A stretch of DNA of 64,000 nt from Botryosphaeria dothidea (GCA_011503125.2 WWBZ02000016.1:744001-808000); one strand, 5' to 3'; positions 1 through 11,309 are shown, counted from the stretch's first letter. The notes: generated by a model from the letters alone, not told the origin. Numbers and translations are program-made.

Positions 1-1
1 G

Positions 2-181
2 CAGTTGCGTGCGTCGGCGAAGGGGACTGCGACAGGGTTCTATCAGCAGGCCTTTTTGTTGAATGGGTATAAGAGCACTTTCTACGCAGGCGCGGCGTGG
101 GCGAGTGATTATACGAGTGTGCATTGGACGTACTTGGAGAGCGTTATTCTGCCGTTGGTGTTCAAAGCTCTGGAGAGTTGA
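2..181 (+). CDS. C-terminal fragment of a probable FAD-dependent amine oxidase-like flavoprotein (5' end outside window)
   Basis: An open frame runs from the left edge to a TGA at 179-181, giving 59 residues. The residues include a Phe-Tyr-x-Gly-x-Ala-Trp stretch followed by a conserved Trp and a hydrophobic terminal helix. This resembles the last segment of flavin amine oxidase / beta-cyclopiazonate dehydrogenase-like proteins, where the final beta strand and helix close the FAD site. Only the tail is visible, so the enzyme class is inferred from a short pattern. Substrate, start and exon structure lie outside the window. Confidence 0.45.
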   Translation, partial: QLRASAKGTATGFYQQAFLLNGYKSTFYAGAAWASDYTSVHWTYLESVILPLVFKALES

Positions 182-704
182 GTGTTCGCGCCGGATGAGC
201 TGTCTGATTTGTTGAAAGCGTTGGTAATGTAATGGTATTAATGGCGTGGACGGTTGAGCAGGTAGATCATATTCGTTAATGATTGTGGGAATGTTTTTCA
301 TTGGAGATTATGGAAGCTAGCTAGCTAGCCGGTTTGTAAAGACTGCTGCGTCTATCACCTGCTTGCTTGCGGTGTACGACGGTATGTTCAGTTTGGGACC
401 ATAACATCAACATCAAGTAGGACTCAAAGTTTCTTGTGATCAGGCTGCGCCTCAATGCTGTTGAAATGAGTGATTCAAATAGCCAAGACTGTTGGTTCGG
501 GCAGGCGCTCAGAGCATGGCGAGCTGTTAGAATGTGCGTTCTTCTCGGAGAATAATGTAAATATGGGTCTACATAGCCACGTCACCATTTACCTTTCATC
601 TCTCTACTGAGTTCTCTTTATTTTGGATCTCTTATTTTCCTCGTCAGAATTCAGTCCAAAAGATATAACTTTGTATTCATCTGGTCAACTTTCCTTCATC
701 CGAA
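182..704. other. Intergenic region with a CTAG microsatellite
   Basis: No gene seen. A (CTAG)n-type run of about four units lies near 311-326 (GCTAGCTAGCTAGC). The last 100 bases are pyrimidine-rich, as expected of a fungal promoter or 5' UTR in front of the degraded HET gene. Confidence 0.5.
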
Positions 705-2179
705 ATGTCCATCAATATTCAAGCGCGGATTTCCCACGAACAAATTTATCTCTGCCATAGATGCGCTTCATTCGCACGTGAATGGAAGGAAGATTCCTTG
801 GGTGTTGAACACGTTGAGATTGATTGGGACTTCAGCATTTTTCAAGAAGATTGCAGAATTTGCTGCGTTTTCAACCACACTCACCCGCCCGAATTCGCTC
901 CGCAGCAGCAATTTCTCAGGCTCAACATCGAGAGAGTCGATTATTACCGCACCTCAATTCTTCATAATCGTCGTAAATTGGGCATTCTCAGGGAACAGGG
1001 TTATATGCTGGATCGATACGTCATTGAAGAAAGAACAGTATGCCGGCCCACTTCGGCCTGGAATCTCTCCGCCCAATACGTTGATTTTGCGGCACTGAGG
1101 TCTTGGATCCGAACATGCCATAGACTTCATAAGCACTAACTTTCTCCACAGAAAATCGACAGCATGAGGCTGATAGATGTCAAGACCAGAGATATTGTCG
1201 AAGCAAAGCTGGGCATGCGATATGCCGCTCTATCTTATGTCTGGGGTGCCAAATCCGAAACACTGGAGGTTCTTGGAAACCTACCCGACGGTCTTCCGAG
1301 GACAATCGAGGATAGCATACAAGCAACTGCCCAATTGGAAATTGAATACCTATAGATTGGCCGGTATTGCATTTGGCAGACTCACGCGGAAGAAAAGGCA
1401 GCCCAACAGACCTCGGGTTTCTCCGTGGTCTGTTGTGGAGAATGGAATGTCCTGCTCAGAGGTGCAATCACTTCCCAAGTTGGACTTGGGCAGAGTGGGA
1501 TGGCCCTTATCAAGGTAATTACAACGGCCTCATCGACAACGTCACAATCTCAGTGGAGCTAGCCCCATACTTGCAGCCCAATGAGGGTTTCACAGCTACA
1601 CCTCTCGATGGATCTCCGTTTGGGCGGATTATTCCCATCCAGGCCTTACAGAACGCTTTGAAGGATGAGCCCCGTCTGAGGCTTTCAGTCCGCTATCTAC
1701 ACATAAAAGCACCTGCGTTTCGGTTCAAGTTTGACGGAAAGGGTGATCCTTGGTATATCGACAATCTCTACAACGCCCATAGAGTGCTGAGCCTCTGGCT
1801 GTGCCACCGCGGAGCCTTTTCATTCATATACCGTCAGTACCATGAGTACATAAGTCTCCAAAGGAAGAAGCTAGCCATTTGTGACTACTCTTGTTCCGTT
1901 CCTGATCAGGCTGGGATCATTAACGGCGACGCCCCTTGCTTGACCTTAGGAGTCTGGCTCGGATTGATATGCCGGAGGTCGAGTGAGGAGTACCTCTTCT
2001 ATTTTCTAGAAAGTTGTGGTGACCACAAGGAGCGGTTCACAGTACTTCAGTTCCCTGGAGAGGCTCTGCTGCTTGAATTTTTCATAGAGCGAAATGACGA
2101 AGTCAATACAATCTTTTCGAAACCCGGGAGAAGCAGGCGCAAGGCACTTGTACAGATGACTACCGTAAGACTCGGGTAG
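705..2179 (+). pseudogene. Degraded HET-domain (heterokaryon incompatibility-like) gene with two RIP-type stop codons
   Basis: The frame starting at 705 encodes a typical HET-protein leader (Cys-rich, CHRC then CRIC) and continues in the same frame through a TAA at 1137-1139. It then runs into the hallmark motif YAALSYVWG and the LPRTIEDSI segment. A TAG at 1353-1355 interrupts the next hallmark, W-I-D-R-Y-C-I: it sits where Trp is expected and the next Asp is Gly. Soon after, the match moves to another frame (about 1367-2179), which holds the post-domain motif FPSWTWAEW and about 220 more residues. The segment normally lying between RYCI and FPSW is missing. CAA to TAA and TGG to TAG are both CpA to TpA transitions, one on each strand, as produced by repeat-induced point mutation. 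The gene is most likely dead. A shorter product from the downstream frame cannot be excluded. Confidence 0.8.
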
Positions 2180-2976
2180 TTCATCACGTATGAATCGAAC
2201 CCCTACATCCATATTGGAGGTTCATTTGAGGATCTTACATGAATTCGTCTCATAATAACATCTATAAATCAATATTGGTAGGATTCACTGAGAGTATTTC
2301 CACCCCATGTACGCGGTAAATAGATCGCAATTCTGTGCTTAATCATGCGTATACTGCTTCCTTGACATACCTTTCCCTCCTCCCGTCACAGTAAAACGTC
2401 CGCACTCTTCACCGCTCTCGTCCGCATCTCCTTTTCTGTCCCTTTTCGCTCATCCTTCGAGGCTCAAAGTGATCGGGACATGCAGTAACCATGAGATTGG
2501 GAACCATTCAGCCCGAAGCCACCACTTGGGCTTTCGTATTTTGATTGCCGTCGACAATGACCTCGAACTTGCGAGCGTGATCCCTCCTCTACCAAATCCT
2601 GTGAAATCGCTGTTCCCTCCAGATGCCTGAGAACCGCTAATCCCGCATACCATCCACAGTGCCTGACCGCAGTCTCCATAGCTCGCCTTGACAGATTTCG
2701 CGCTCTCTACTCTTCCCGAACCCGCTTCTCAAGTTCGCCCGACCACTGGGGTTCCACAGAGTGGATCTCAGAGTTCTACGTCAATGATCGCTGAAGGACC
2801 AGAGTCGGAGGGAGCTCGGCAGGGCGTAGATGGGTCAAACTTATTCTCAGATGGGCTTGTCTGCTAGAGAGCGTTGAGTTCGGACTCCGCGGTAGATAGA
2901 TTCCATTGTGATACCGTACGTTCGTAATCCGTAGTTCGTCTTGGAAGTGTTGGCAGCGCCCGGCACCGGTCTTCTT
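2180..2976. other. Intergenic region, nothing recognised
   Basis: Sits between the 3' ends of the HET pseudogene and the convergent regulator gene. Pyrimidine-rich stretch around 2370-2460; no credible coding frame. Confidence 0.5.
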
Positions 2977-4322
2977 TCATGCCGGCACCCATCCAATCTC
3001 CTCAATCGGCCATCTCAACAATGAACGGTAGTACGGATCCAGCTGCCTGTAAATGAGCGATATCAAATGGGTACCCCACCCCTTCACCCACCACAGCGAG
3101 TCCAGCCGATGCAGCAGCGCACTGTAGTACCCAAAAATGAGCAAAGCGTGCGGCTTATACTGCGTCAACAACCCCAAATACTCATCCGAAATCCTGTAAA
3201 TCCAGACGAAAATGCTGCGAACCTCGTTGTCTGCCGGGCTGCCGGACCGCGAAAAATAGGCAAAAGCCCTCGACAGCTTATCGGTAGCCTCGAGGTAGAC
3301 CCGCAGCTCCTCCACGTCGGGCACGTCGCGCTGCAAAAAGCGCCTCAAATTCATCAGCTGCTCGTCCTCGACGGGCGGCGGGCCCACGCTCGCCTCGCTC
3401 GCGAGCTCCTCGTCCAGCAGCGGCACGTTGGCCTGGCGCATCATGCCGGCGATGTTGTCGCTTAGAATCCACTGCCGCGACTCGTTCCCCACGGACGCGA
3501 CGCCCCTCAGCAGGAACAGCCAGCTCGTGATGCCCTCGTTGCCGACGATCAGGAAATCGTTGGGTGCGCGCGGCGTCGCGAGGCTCAGCACCGCCGTCAT
3601 GATCGCGAATACGAAAACGGCGGCGCCGTTCTCGGGCGTCAGGTTGTGCAGCAGCTCCATCGGCTCGTGCAGGCTGAGGCGGTGCTGCGCCAGCGCGCGG
3701 CTCACGTAGAAGTCGCGCTCCTCCGGGTCGGCCTTCCACTGCGCCATGTGCAGGCTCGACACGGCCAGCAGCGCGCGCAGCACGAAGTCGTGGCGGAAGG
3801 CGATGCGCGGCACTTCGAGGCGCCACAGGTTACGCACCTCGGGGATCGACGACATGGTGTGCGAGGTCGAGGTGATGAAGTTGTACATCAGCTCCAGGTC
3901 GACGACGTTGAGCGGCAGTCTCGACGCGTTCTGCTCCTGATGGTTGGCAGCCTCCTCCTGCTGCGGCGGCGGCGGCGGCGTGTCGCCGCTGGTGAAGCGC
4001 GGGTCGATGGCTGAGGGCGGCAGGTCGTCGCCGCCAAGCATGGCTGCCGCCCCTTGCGGCGGCGTTGTTGAGCCGCATGCTGGGCTGGCCGAGGCAGAGT
4101 CGGGGGTATCGACGGGCGCGGCATCCAGATAGTCGCATCGTATGCGATGCTTGACGCAGTTCCCGCACTCTGGCCTGAATTCATCACACTGGCTGGGGTT
4201 AACGCCAGGGAAGGGCCAAGTATGTCCAAAAGCTTGCCTCGACTCACCTTGATCTTGCGTCTCTTGCAGTTGGCACAGCCAGTCCTGGATTTGCGGTGTC
4301 CCTTGCGTGGCCGAGGAGGCAT
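2977..4322 (-). CDS. Zn2Cys6 transcription factor, UPC2 (sterol uptake control)-like
   Basis: Two exons, 4322-4248 and 4188-2977, separated by a 59-nt GT-AG intron (4189-4247), encode 428 residues. The start at 4322 is the first Met before a basic leader. Residues 16-43 carry a complete binuclear cluster, C-x2-C-x6-C-x6-C-x2-C-x6-C; the intron falls exactly before the third Cys, so the finger exists only after splicing. A low-complexity Gln/Pro/Ala linker follows. From about residue 110 there is a fungal-specific regulatory region beginning LELMYNFITSTSHT, then a conserved R-x-A-F-x-H-x-F-V-L-x-A-L-L-A motif typical of the UPC2/ECM22-like group. Known members control sterol uptake and hypoxic genes, but most fungal paralogues are uncharacterised, so the target pathway here is open. 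Its promoter carries one copy of the hairpin repeat. Confidence 0.85.
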
Positions 4323-5121
4323 TGTCGATAGCGCGAGCTCGTTGAGACTCGTCGCGTCGAGCAGCAGGAAGGTCTGGCGGGATGGTTTATACAGAGAGCC
4401 GGCGGCGTGACGTCTGGTCGGAAGGCGACCACCCGGCACCAAGTCTAAAATTAGGCGCGACTCGACGCAGCTAAAAAGGCAGCTTCAATTCAAGCCTCAA
4501 CGACACGTCAACACCAGGGCAAGCCAAGGAACGCTGGCGCCCTTCTCCAATCACAGCGCGCTGAATCTTCGCCGCAATGTGGTGCCTGCTGGGATCCGGC
4601 CGATCCGGGCCCAGCCCTATCTCGTGCTCGCATACGCAGGCGTGCTGCAGCCGACGGTTAATGTATAGAAGGCCGGAAAAACAAAACAACTATCGTTATT
4701 GGGGAGTCGAAGCATTCGACCGGACGAGAATGCCATCGCTTTTCTTAAGTAAAAACCTCTGTCCGGACGAGTGCTTCGACTCCCCACAAAGTTGTGTTTG
4801 TTGTTGAAAGTCGCCGTCGCGAACCGTCGGCTGCGATAGCCCGGTAGCTCCCGCCCGGAGCCATCACCACCGTGCAACACTTGGCACTTTCGCAAACAAC
4901 CTATGTTTAGATGCTTCATTCCCTGGGCCGTCTCATCGCGCGCGATGCGTCGTCACCATCTACTGCTACTAGCTAAAAACGGAGAGAAAACTCAGAATCC
5001 TGCCGCTCGCCTGCTGCATCTCAACGCCCGTCCTTGCGTGCCCGCTTTCTTGACAATAACCCAGCCTGCCCGAAAAACGCCTTTGCATCTATTGTACAGC
5101 CAGTGCGAGACTGCGTGTCCA
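4323..5121. other. Upstream region of the UPC2-like gene and 3' flank of RSC9
   Basis: Non-coding. It contains the hairpin repeat listed separately (4701-4840). The short frames crossing it read through the palindrome and are not genes. Confidence 0.6.
4701..4840. repeat. MITE-like hairpin element, copy A
   Basis: Left arm 4701-4725 begins GGGGAGTCGAAGCATTCG. Right arm 4761-4785 ends GTGCTTCGACTCCCC. The arms are reverse complements over 25 bases with two mismatches, around a 35-base loop. A flank of about 55 bases to the right of the hairpin (to about 4840, ending near CGTCGGCTGCGATA) is shared with copy B at 21.7 kb. The repeated unit is therefore the hairpin plus this one-sided tail. No target-site duplication is obvious and no transposase is nearby. 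It lies about 380-520 bp upstream of the UPC2-like start codon. Confidence 0.75.
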
Positions 5122-8100
5122 TTAAACCCCTGCGCTGCTGATGTCCTTCATGAGGTCGTAAAGCCCCTCTTTCAGCGACTGGTTATGCGCCATGACGAAG
5201 AACAAATCCTCCTTCACCGGAGCAAATACCCTCCTCACCCAGCCACCATCGTCTGTCTCCATCTCCGTATCGCCATTAGCTTGCTTCTTTGGCTGCGCCC
5301 CAACTGCGCTCAGCCTCCTGGCGAGGTTGCGCAACACCATGGCCGACGCACCGGAGAGGCTCTGTGCAACGGTTCGCTCATCCATCGCCGTGTTCAGCCA
5401 CTTGATCTCGCTGGTCTGCTCCCTTCCTGCAGTATTGCGGAATGAAGAGAAGGGCCCGAAGTATGGCTGTTGCAGCGTCGAAGCCGCATCGAGCACTGAG
5501 TTGGTGGATTGATTGTGCTGGCTGCGCATCTGAGACTTGTCCGAACTGTCTGGCAAATGTGTTTGCACGTGTTTTCCGACCTCGAAGGCTGTCGGTTCCT
5601 CACCCGCCCTCGCGAAATGAAGGCAGCCTGCCCATCGGCAATCGAGCTTCTTCGGTGCCTGTCCGTTTGCCTCATTTTCATCACCAATTCCATTCGTAGC
5701 AGCTTCTTCAAGCTTCCACGTGCCGTCTGAATCTCTCGTCAGACCCAAGTGCTGCTGCAAAACATGCTCCCAGATCTGTTTCGGCTCTTTGACGAATTCG
5801 CCACAATCTTCACTGCCAGACTGCGAGCCCGAAGGAAACGCGGGAGGAGACACCCATCGGCATTTGATGTACGGTCGATTCCTCATATCAACAGGCACGC
5901 TGCGAGGTCGAATACCCTTGATCGTGTACTTCTGAACACCGCCAGCAGTGATGACTTGCGCCGCGGCTGAAGGGAATGTGTTGGAAACATTGGTGATGAA
6001 ATCCTTAGCAGCCATCATCGGCTTGGGCGGTTTCGCTGGAGTTGATGGTGGAGCTGAACTTCCGGGTGTCGAGGGTAGCGACGAAGACGACTGCTGAGCC
6101 GTGAGCTTCTGGATAGGTCCTTGGAACGCCGCATTGTAAGCTGTCCACAGGGCGATTTGAGTGATTTCTCCCATCGGGTCTTCTTCGAAACATGTCTTGA
6201 GCCTGTGAAGTAGTCAGCGATTTGTACGCTTCTTTTGATCTTCGGAGTAAATACCATTGCGAGCTGCGATCTGGCTCGTCCAGCGAAAGAAGCTGATCAA
6301 TGATTGCAGCGGCGAGTTTCGGCGCCGTTTCAGGAGAAGAACCAGCGGACTTGCCCAGTGCTCTTGTTTGAGCGGGTATTCTGATCGTCTGAGCGTTGTA
6401 TAGCAATAGCCTGACGAGCTGCTTGACCAAGGCTTCAACGTCGGTGTTCTGCGTTAAAGTCTCCACATTCTCGGTGTTGGCCGTGTAAAGATAAAGGAAA
6501 TCCAGGCAAGCCTCACGCAGATGTTCATCCTCTACGAGCAGCCACTCCGCGACGTGTCGAATGACCTGCGTAGGCACATTGATCAACTCGTATCTCGGGT
6601 TTTTGCTCATGGCTACCCTAGATAGAGCTCTCAGCGCAGTGATGATGGTACCACGGTCCTTAGAATCTAGCTGTGCCAGAAGAGACTGGTAGAGGTGATG
6701 ATCAGAATCAAGCACCCAGTATCTAGACAACTGTTCGGCAATTTCGAGAGCATAATGTTTGAGCTCAACCACAGAGGACCGAGGGGGTAAACTGAGGGCA
6801 ATCGTGATGAAGTCCTGGATCAATGGTACATCCGCGACGTATTTAGCGTTCGCATCAAGCATGACGAGGTTGCGGATGACAAGGCCGGCTTCGTTGATAC
6901 GGCCGAGCGCTTCGCTAAATTCTTTCGTTTGCACATCGTCCGTGAAGTCCAGCAGGGCGTGTGAACGAATCTTCCGAAGGAGATCCGGTGTGCCACTGAT
7001 GGCGTTAAGAGCGTTGTTCCTCTGGAGAGACTCGTCCTCGCAATAGCATACCTCCCAGTGTATGCCATAGAAGAGCGTGCTAACCTCGAGAAGTCGCTCA
7101 ATCAAAGCTTCGGCAAGGCCTGGGAAGCCGTCGAACCTGTACTTGTCGCCCCGTTCATGTGAAATTTTGACGAGATGGTGGAGTGCGTATGCTTGTTCTT
7201 CTACGCTGCCCGACTGGAGAGCGAGTAAAGCCCTGATGTAAATATTTGGCCCAGTGAAACCTGTTCCCGGCAACATCATGCCCTTGTTTTGCTGAGGTGG
7301 CCTTGCATATCTGCTTGTCATCCTACTGCGCAAATTGCGGAAGTGCTCTGGATTATTGCTGGGTGTCGCAACCGGCTTAACGTTCGAAGGGACGACCGGC
7401 TTCGGTTCATAGTTCGCGATGATGCTCATGCTGTTACCGCCTGAGCCGTACGATCCGTTGGTCTGAGAGTAGGAACCTGGCGTGGGAGAGTTGTGCTGGC
7501 CGGAGGAGCGCGTTTGTCTCGTGGACACTTCGGGTTGGAAAAGAACTCGTTGTGGCGGGGCCTGGCGAAGGGCTGTGGGGGGGGGGGGGCGTTAGTACTT
7601 CTGCTTCGAAAGTTGACCACGCCGATTCACGAGCAAGAGATGGAGTAGTGGGGGAGTTGAAGCAAGGACGGCCATCCAAACAAGACGCACGTGTCTGAGG
7701 ACACTCACCTCGAGTTACCCGGCCCGTGCTGCCTGGGGCTTCGTCAATGTCCATCTTGTCTTCCTTGGGTGTTCTCTCGCTCTCGTCGTCCGATGAATCG
7801 CTGTCCTTGTTCTGGCCGTTTGTGAGGCTCTCAAGCTCGCGGTTGCTCGAGGCTAAAAAGTTCTCTTTGGTACGCGTGAGAAGGTTGCCACCCTTCGCAG
7901 TGACGTCTTCCAAGATCTCTTTGGGCGGCGGCTCTTTTCCGTGGAAGTTACTGATCTCGTAGGCTCTGGGTCCATTCAGCGACGAATTCATAGCAGGAGC
8001 CAGGTAGTACATACGCAAGGTTATAGTAGTAGGCTTTCTTGACGAGGAAAGCGTGTGTTGTGAGATTCTTGTCTGAGGGGATGAATTCGGCAGCGATGCG

Positions 8101-8376
8101 ACGCCAGGCTAACTTGTTGGACTTGGTATCGGAGACCTTGTCGTATCCGCCTTCTTCACAGACGCGCTGATAAAGACGATACAGATCCAGGCGTTCCTGG
8201 CCGACTTTGGGTTCGCGATCAAGTGTGGTGCTGGGCTAGGGTTAGTGACCAGCACAGGCAAGGGGGCCAGAGCACAGGTACCCTCTCTTTGCATGATACT
8301 CCTCCAGCTTGTTCATGAAATCATCGTACTCGGGTGTGCGGACGATGGAGGATTCGCGCGGTCTCGCTGGGGCCAT
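5122..8376 (-). CDS. RSC9: RSC9-like subunit of the RSC chromatin-remodelling complex (ARID protein)
   Basis: Five exons (8376-8282, 8230-8015, 7965-7709, 7527-6255, 6202-5122) encode 973 residues; all introns are GT-AG. Residues of about 10-115 form an ARID/BRIGHT DNA-binding domain (RTPEYDDFMNKL near the start, then EEGGYDKVSDTK and LAWRRIA). An acidic, Ser-rich linker and a long helical, armadillo-like middle follow. The C-terminal exon carries zinc-binding motifs: C728/C747/H760/H765 and a C2H2 finger C802-x4-C807...H825-x3-H829, as in RSC9/BAF200-type proteins. RSC is a nuclear ATP-dependent remodeller; this subunit targets chromatin and does not hydrolyse ATP. The third intron is long (181 nt) and holds a 13-base G run, whereas the others are 49-52 nt. 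The 3' acceptor of that intron (before VSTRQTR) is chosen by frame only. Confidence 0.92.
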
Positions 8377-8798
8377 GGTGTCCGGCAGATAGTGCTGATC
8401 CGCGATTGAGGAAGCAGGCGCGCGCTGCGAACGGAAGGCGCGTTCTCAGGGAGTGGCACAGGGCGAGACGCGCGCGCTCGTCAAGGCTCGGTGAAGGAGA
8501 TGCGCGGCGATGCGACTGTGACGCCTGAGCTCGCTCGCTGCTTCGCGACGCCCATGTCCGCTCGGCCCAAGGCGCGCGCCAGGGCATTCGCCAACGATTC
8601 CTGTTTCGACACTAGTGCGGAATGCGCGCAGCCGCATTTCGCCCGCCCCAAAGCTCAACACCACGCCATGCATCACCAACCGCCGAGCTCACCCGCTCTC
8701 CTCCACGCCTCACCCTCGTTTTCATTCGGAGGACCTCTCAAATAACCCATCAAATGCTACCGCTAGTAGCCGTCATTGGCGGCCGGTAATTTCTCGCC
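8377..8798. other. Divergent promoter between RSC9 and the Rec114-like gene
   Basis: 422 bases, GC-rich on the RSC9 side, CT-rich towards the plus-strand gene. No TATA box is evident. The short frames here overlap on both strands and are not supported. Confidence 0.55.
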
Positions 8799-10305
8799 AT
8801 GGCCTCCAGCGTCTCAATTAGCCTGGTGAAATACACCTTCACGGATACACCGGAACGGCCATTCAAATGGCATAATGAAATGGGCGCCGGACTTACCCTT
8901 ACATTCTCCCAGCCTTACCTCAAGGTCACCCTCGGCAAGAAAACCTTGGTACGAATGACATGTCTCGAGTCAGTTGCTGAATGCAAGTCACGTCTGGCTG
9001 ACACGTGCTCGGAGTGCAGAATTCGTTTGACATGCAAAAGCAAGTCCAAGAAACAGAGGAGACCATTAGAGCCATGGCGTCAAGCGGCATTGTGCCCTCC
9101 AACGAGGCGCTCCCAATCTCAGCCCTGGTGCGCCCAGGCCAGTTAGCGCTGGGAATGAAGTACGCGAAGTCATCGAGAACGGTGAGCTCTCATTTGCCAA
9201 TTTCCCGAAAGCTAGAAGATGTAATTTGAGATCCCAGGTCCGACGCATGCAGTTCAAGTTTCACTCGCAAGACGACTTGACGATTGCGCAGGATCTGGTT
9301 GAACGTGCAGGAGTCCGTATCTACACCAGTTGGGGCAATGTTGGCCCAGCTACCATGGAACGTGCGAATCGACCATTGTCTCGACAGGATACAGACTTTC
9401 GACCCAGCAGCGCAATTTCTAATAATACTCCCGGCGTCCTCTCGTCATTGACGTCGGCTACTTTTCCAGGCTCAGAATATCCCTCCTCGCCCCCTCATCC
9501 GCGTCAAACTGCCCTGAGAGACTCGATGCGCGACAATCTTAGTCAATCCCAAACTCGTGATGATTATCAACAAAGCTCGTTTCCAGCAGGCTCACGTGCA
9601 GAGCAAAGACCCTCCACGGCACCAAACTTTACATCCGATCGCTCTCTCAGTGCAATGATGCCCCCCAGACGTGAACTTCCTTTTACTCGGCCCTATTCCC
9701 GCGATTCTGACAAAACCTTTGTTCCTGGAGATGGTTTCATTGGATCTCCTGCCGTCAACAAGCAGGCATCGTCTTCTGACCAGCGCCCGTCAACGGCTGA
9801 CTTGGCTCCGCTCAAAACGCCTACCTATGCCACTCGTTCCACAACCAGAATGGAGAAGAAGAAACAGGTTGCGAATTCATCACTGACCCATAACGATGCG
9901 CCTCCAACGAGTGAATACTTTCCCGCTCTCCAAGGCTTATCGTCCAGCACGCTCAGAGATGAGACCTCACGTCCCGTTTTGTCGCCTTTGAAACGTCCTT
10001 TGTCTGATACTGACAACAATGAGAATTCGCGTTCAACCCGGCGGCCCTTCTCAAACGGCAGAGCTTCCTCGTCCACTCATAAGGCTCATACGGATGACAG
10101 CGAGAACTACATTGTTGAACAAGTCCGGAATGCAACTCACTCAGACGGTTCCAGAACTCTTCGATCATATGCAGCTCAGACACAGGAGATGAGGGACAAC
10201 CTGCTCAATGAGCTCTTCATTGAATGTATTGAAGATGATGGCTTCATTGCGCTCTGTCAAGATGTTGCCGCGAACTGGCGCCGCATCGGTCTAGGCTTGC
10301 AGTGA
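8799..10305 (+). CDS. Probable Rec114/Rec7-like meiotic recombination protein
   Basis: Three exons (8799-8948, 9020-9181, 9238-10305) encode 459 residues. The first exon is a compact beta-rich segment (residues 1-50) followed by a hydrophobic helix region. Across the second splice the frame gives SRTVRRMQFKF, followed by an amphipathic helix. This order (N-terminal PH-like fold with an R-R-x-Q-F-K-F strand, long disordered middle, short helical C terminus) fits fungal Rec114, a partner of Mei4 and Mer2 in forming the meiotic double-strand-break machinery. Residues from about 130 to 390 are Ser/Arg/Pro-rich and look unstructured. The last 60 residues are helical and acidic, ending in a W-R-R-I-G-L-G-L tail. 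Rec114 proteins diverge fast, so the call rests on architecture plus one motif. An unrelated nuclear scaffold protein is the alternative. Confidence 0.55.
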
Positions 10306-10689
10306 GATGGTTCTTCCCTGTCTTTCCCATAATAACGCTTCAGATCATTCATTTTACGGAGATTTAGCTCTTTACTTGACTGCGGCTCTATCATTTCAGA
10401 TCACTGCTAAAATCTCGCCGTCATGCTGACTTGCACGGGGCATTCAGAGGCAAGCAGCGGATTCGTAAGTTTGAGGTCTTAATATGTTTAAGGAAATGAG
10501 GATGGAACACCAGTAGTGAAAGTACTCAAATATTATAGCACTGGCTGGTATGCTACAAATCAAACTCAAGATATTCTAAATTCAGACGCGTAGAAAGGAC
10601 TAACTGAGTCCTCAACGAGGTTCGGCCCCTGGAATTTCGCAAAACACAAACTAGCCGCATATAGCGCACTTCCACTGTGAAAGCATCAT
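10306..10689. other. Intergenic region between convergent genes
   Basis: Convergent 3' ends meet here. AT-rich around 10480-10560; nothing recognised. Confidence 0.5.
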
Positions 10690-11197
10690 TTAAACGCCCT
10701 TCAACCAGCACATGGCACTGCTGAGCTCGTCGTTCTGCGAGCCAGTGTAGCCCCAATCTCCGCCAATCCTCAGGTTGGAGTTGTCGTGGTCAAACCACTG
10801 GTTGGCACCCTGGCAGTTGTCGTGTCTGGCATTGAATTTAGCATTTGATAGCATTGAACGCTTCTGAGGATTAAACTTACTCAAAAAAGCGGCAGTTGTA
10901 AACGCCAAGCTTGAAGGAGCTGACTTTGTCCTTGACGGATGTCGGGAGTTGCTCTGTTTGCTGTCAGTTTCGAACCCTTTGAGAAAAAGCGCGACGAATG
11001 CAAGGCCACTCACCGCACTTGCCGATGTTAGCGATGGACAGATCAGCCCAGGCACCGCTGTAGTCCTTGTTGACCCAGAACCTGATGGCCGAGAGACTCT
11101 GGCGAATCTCAAGTTCAGGCTCCGGAAGAGGAGAGGCAGCGGCGAGAGGAGCGCTGATGGCCAGAATGGCGCAGATGATGGTCTGGAAGGAAGGCAT
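10690..11197 (-). CDS. Small secreted cysteine protein, beta/gamma-crystallin-like
   Basis: Three exons (11197-11014, 10953-10881, 10825-10690) with introns of 60 and 55 nt encode 130 residues. The start at 11197 opens directly into a signal peptide with a hydrophobic core up to an Ala-rich cleavage region near residue 21. The acidic pro-like stretch SPLPEPELEIRQ follows. The mature part has four cysteines (C61, C82, C90, C125), enough for two disulfides. Motifs such as F-W-V-N-x-D-Y-S-G-A-W, a G-K-C turn, D-K-V-S-S-F-K and a C-x-F-F-E-x-x-N-C-x-G stretch give the spacing of a beta/gamma-crystallin or yeast-killer-like Greek-key unit. A TATA-like box lies about 115 bases upstream. Role unknown: candidate apoplastic or cell-wall protein. 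Confidence 0.75.
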
Positions 11198-11309
11198 TCT
11201 TGGAATGAGTGAGAATGTGTTGTTATTTGAGGAGGAAGGAATGTTCGTCTTTGTGTTCACTGGTGAGGTTGAGGTGCTGTTCGTCGGGATGAGCGGGATT
11301 GCTGTTCGT

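Noticed and set aside
3067..4168. Several ORFs on both strands inside the Zn2Cys6 gene
   Set aside because: Alternate-frame shadows of a GC-rich exon.
4577..4919. ORFs across hairpin copy A with a Pro-Asp-Glu-Cys-Phe-Asp motif, also seen at copy B
   Set aside because: Shared because the palindromic repeat itself is shared; not a protein family.
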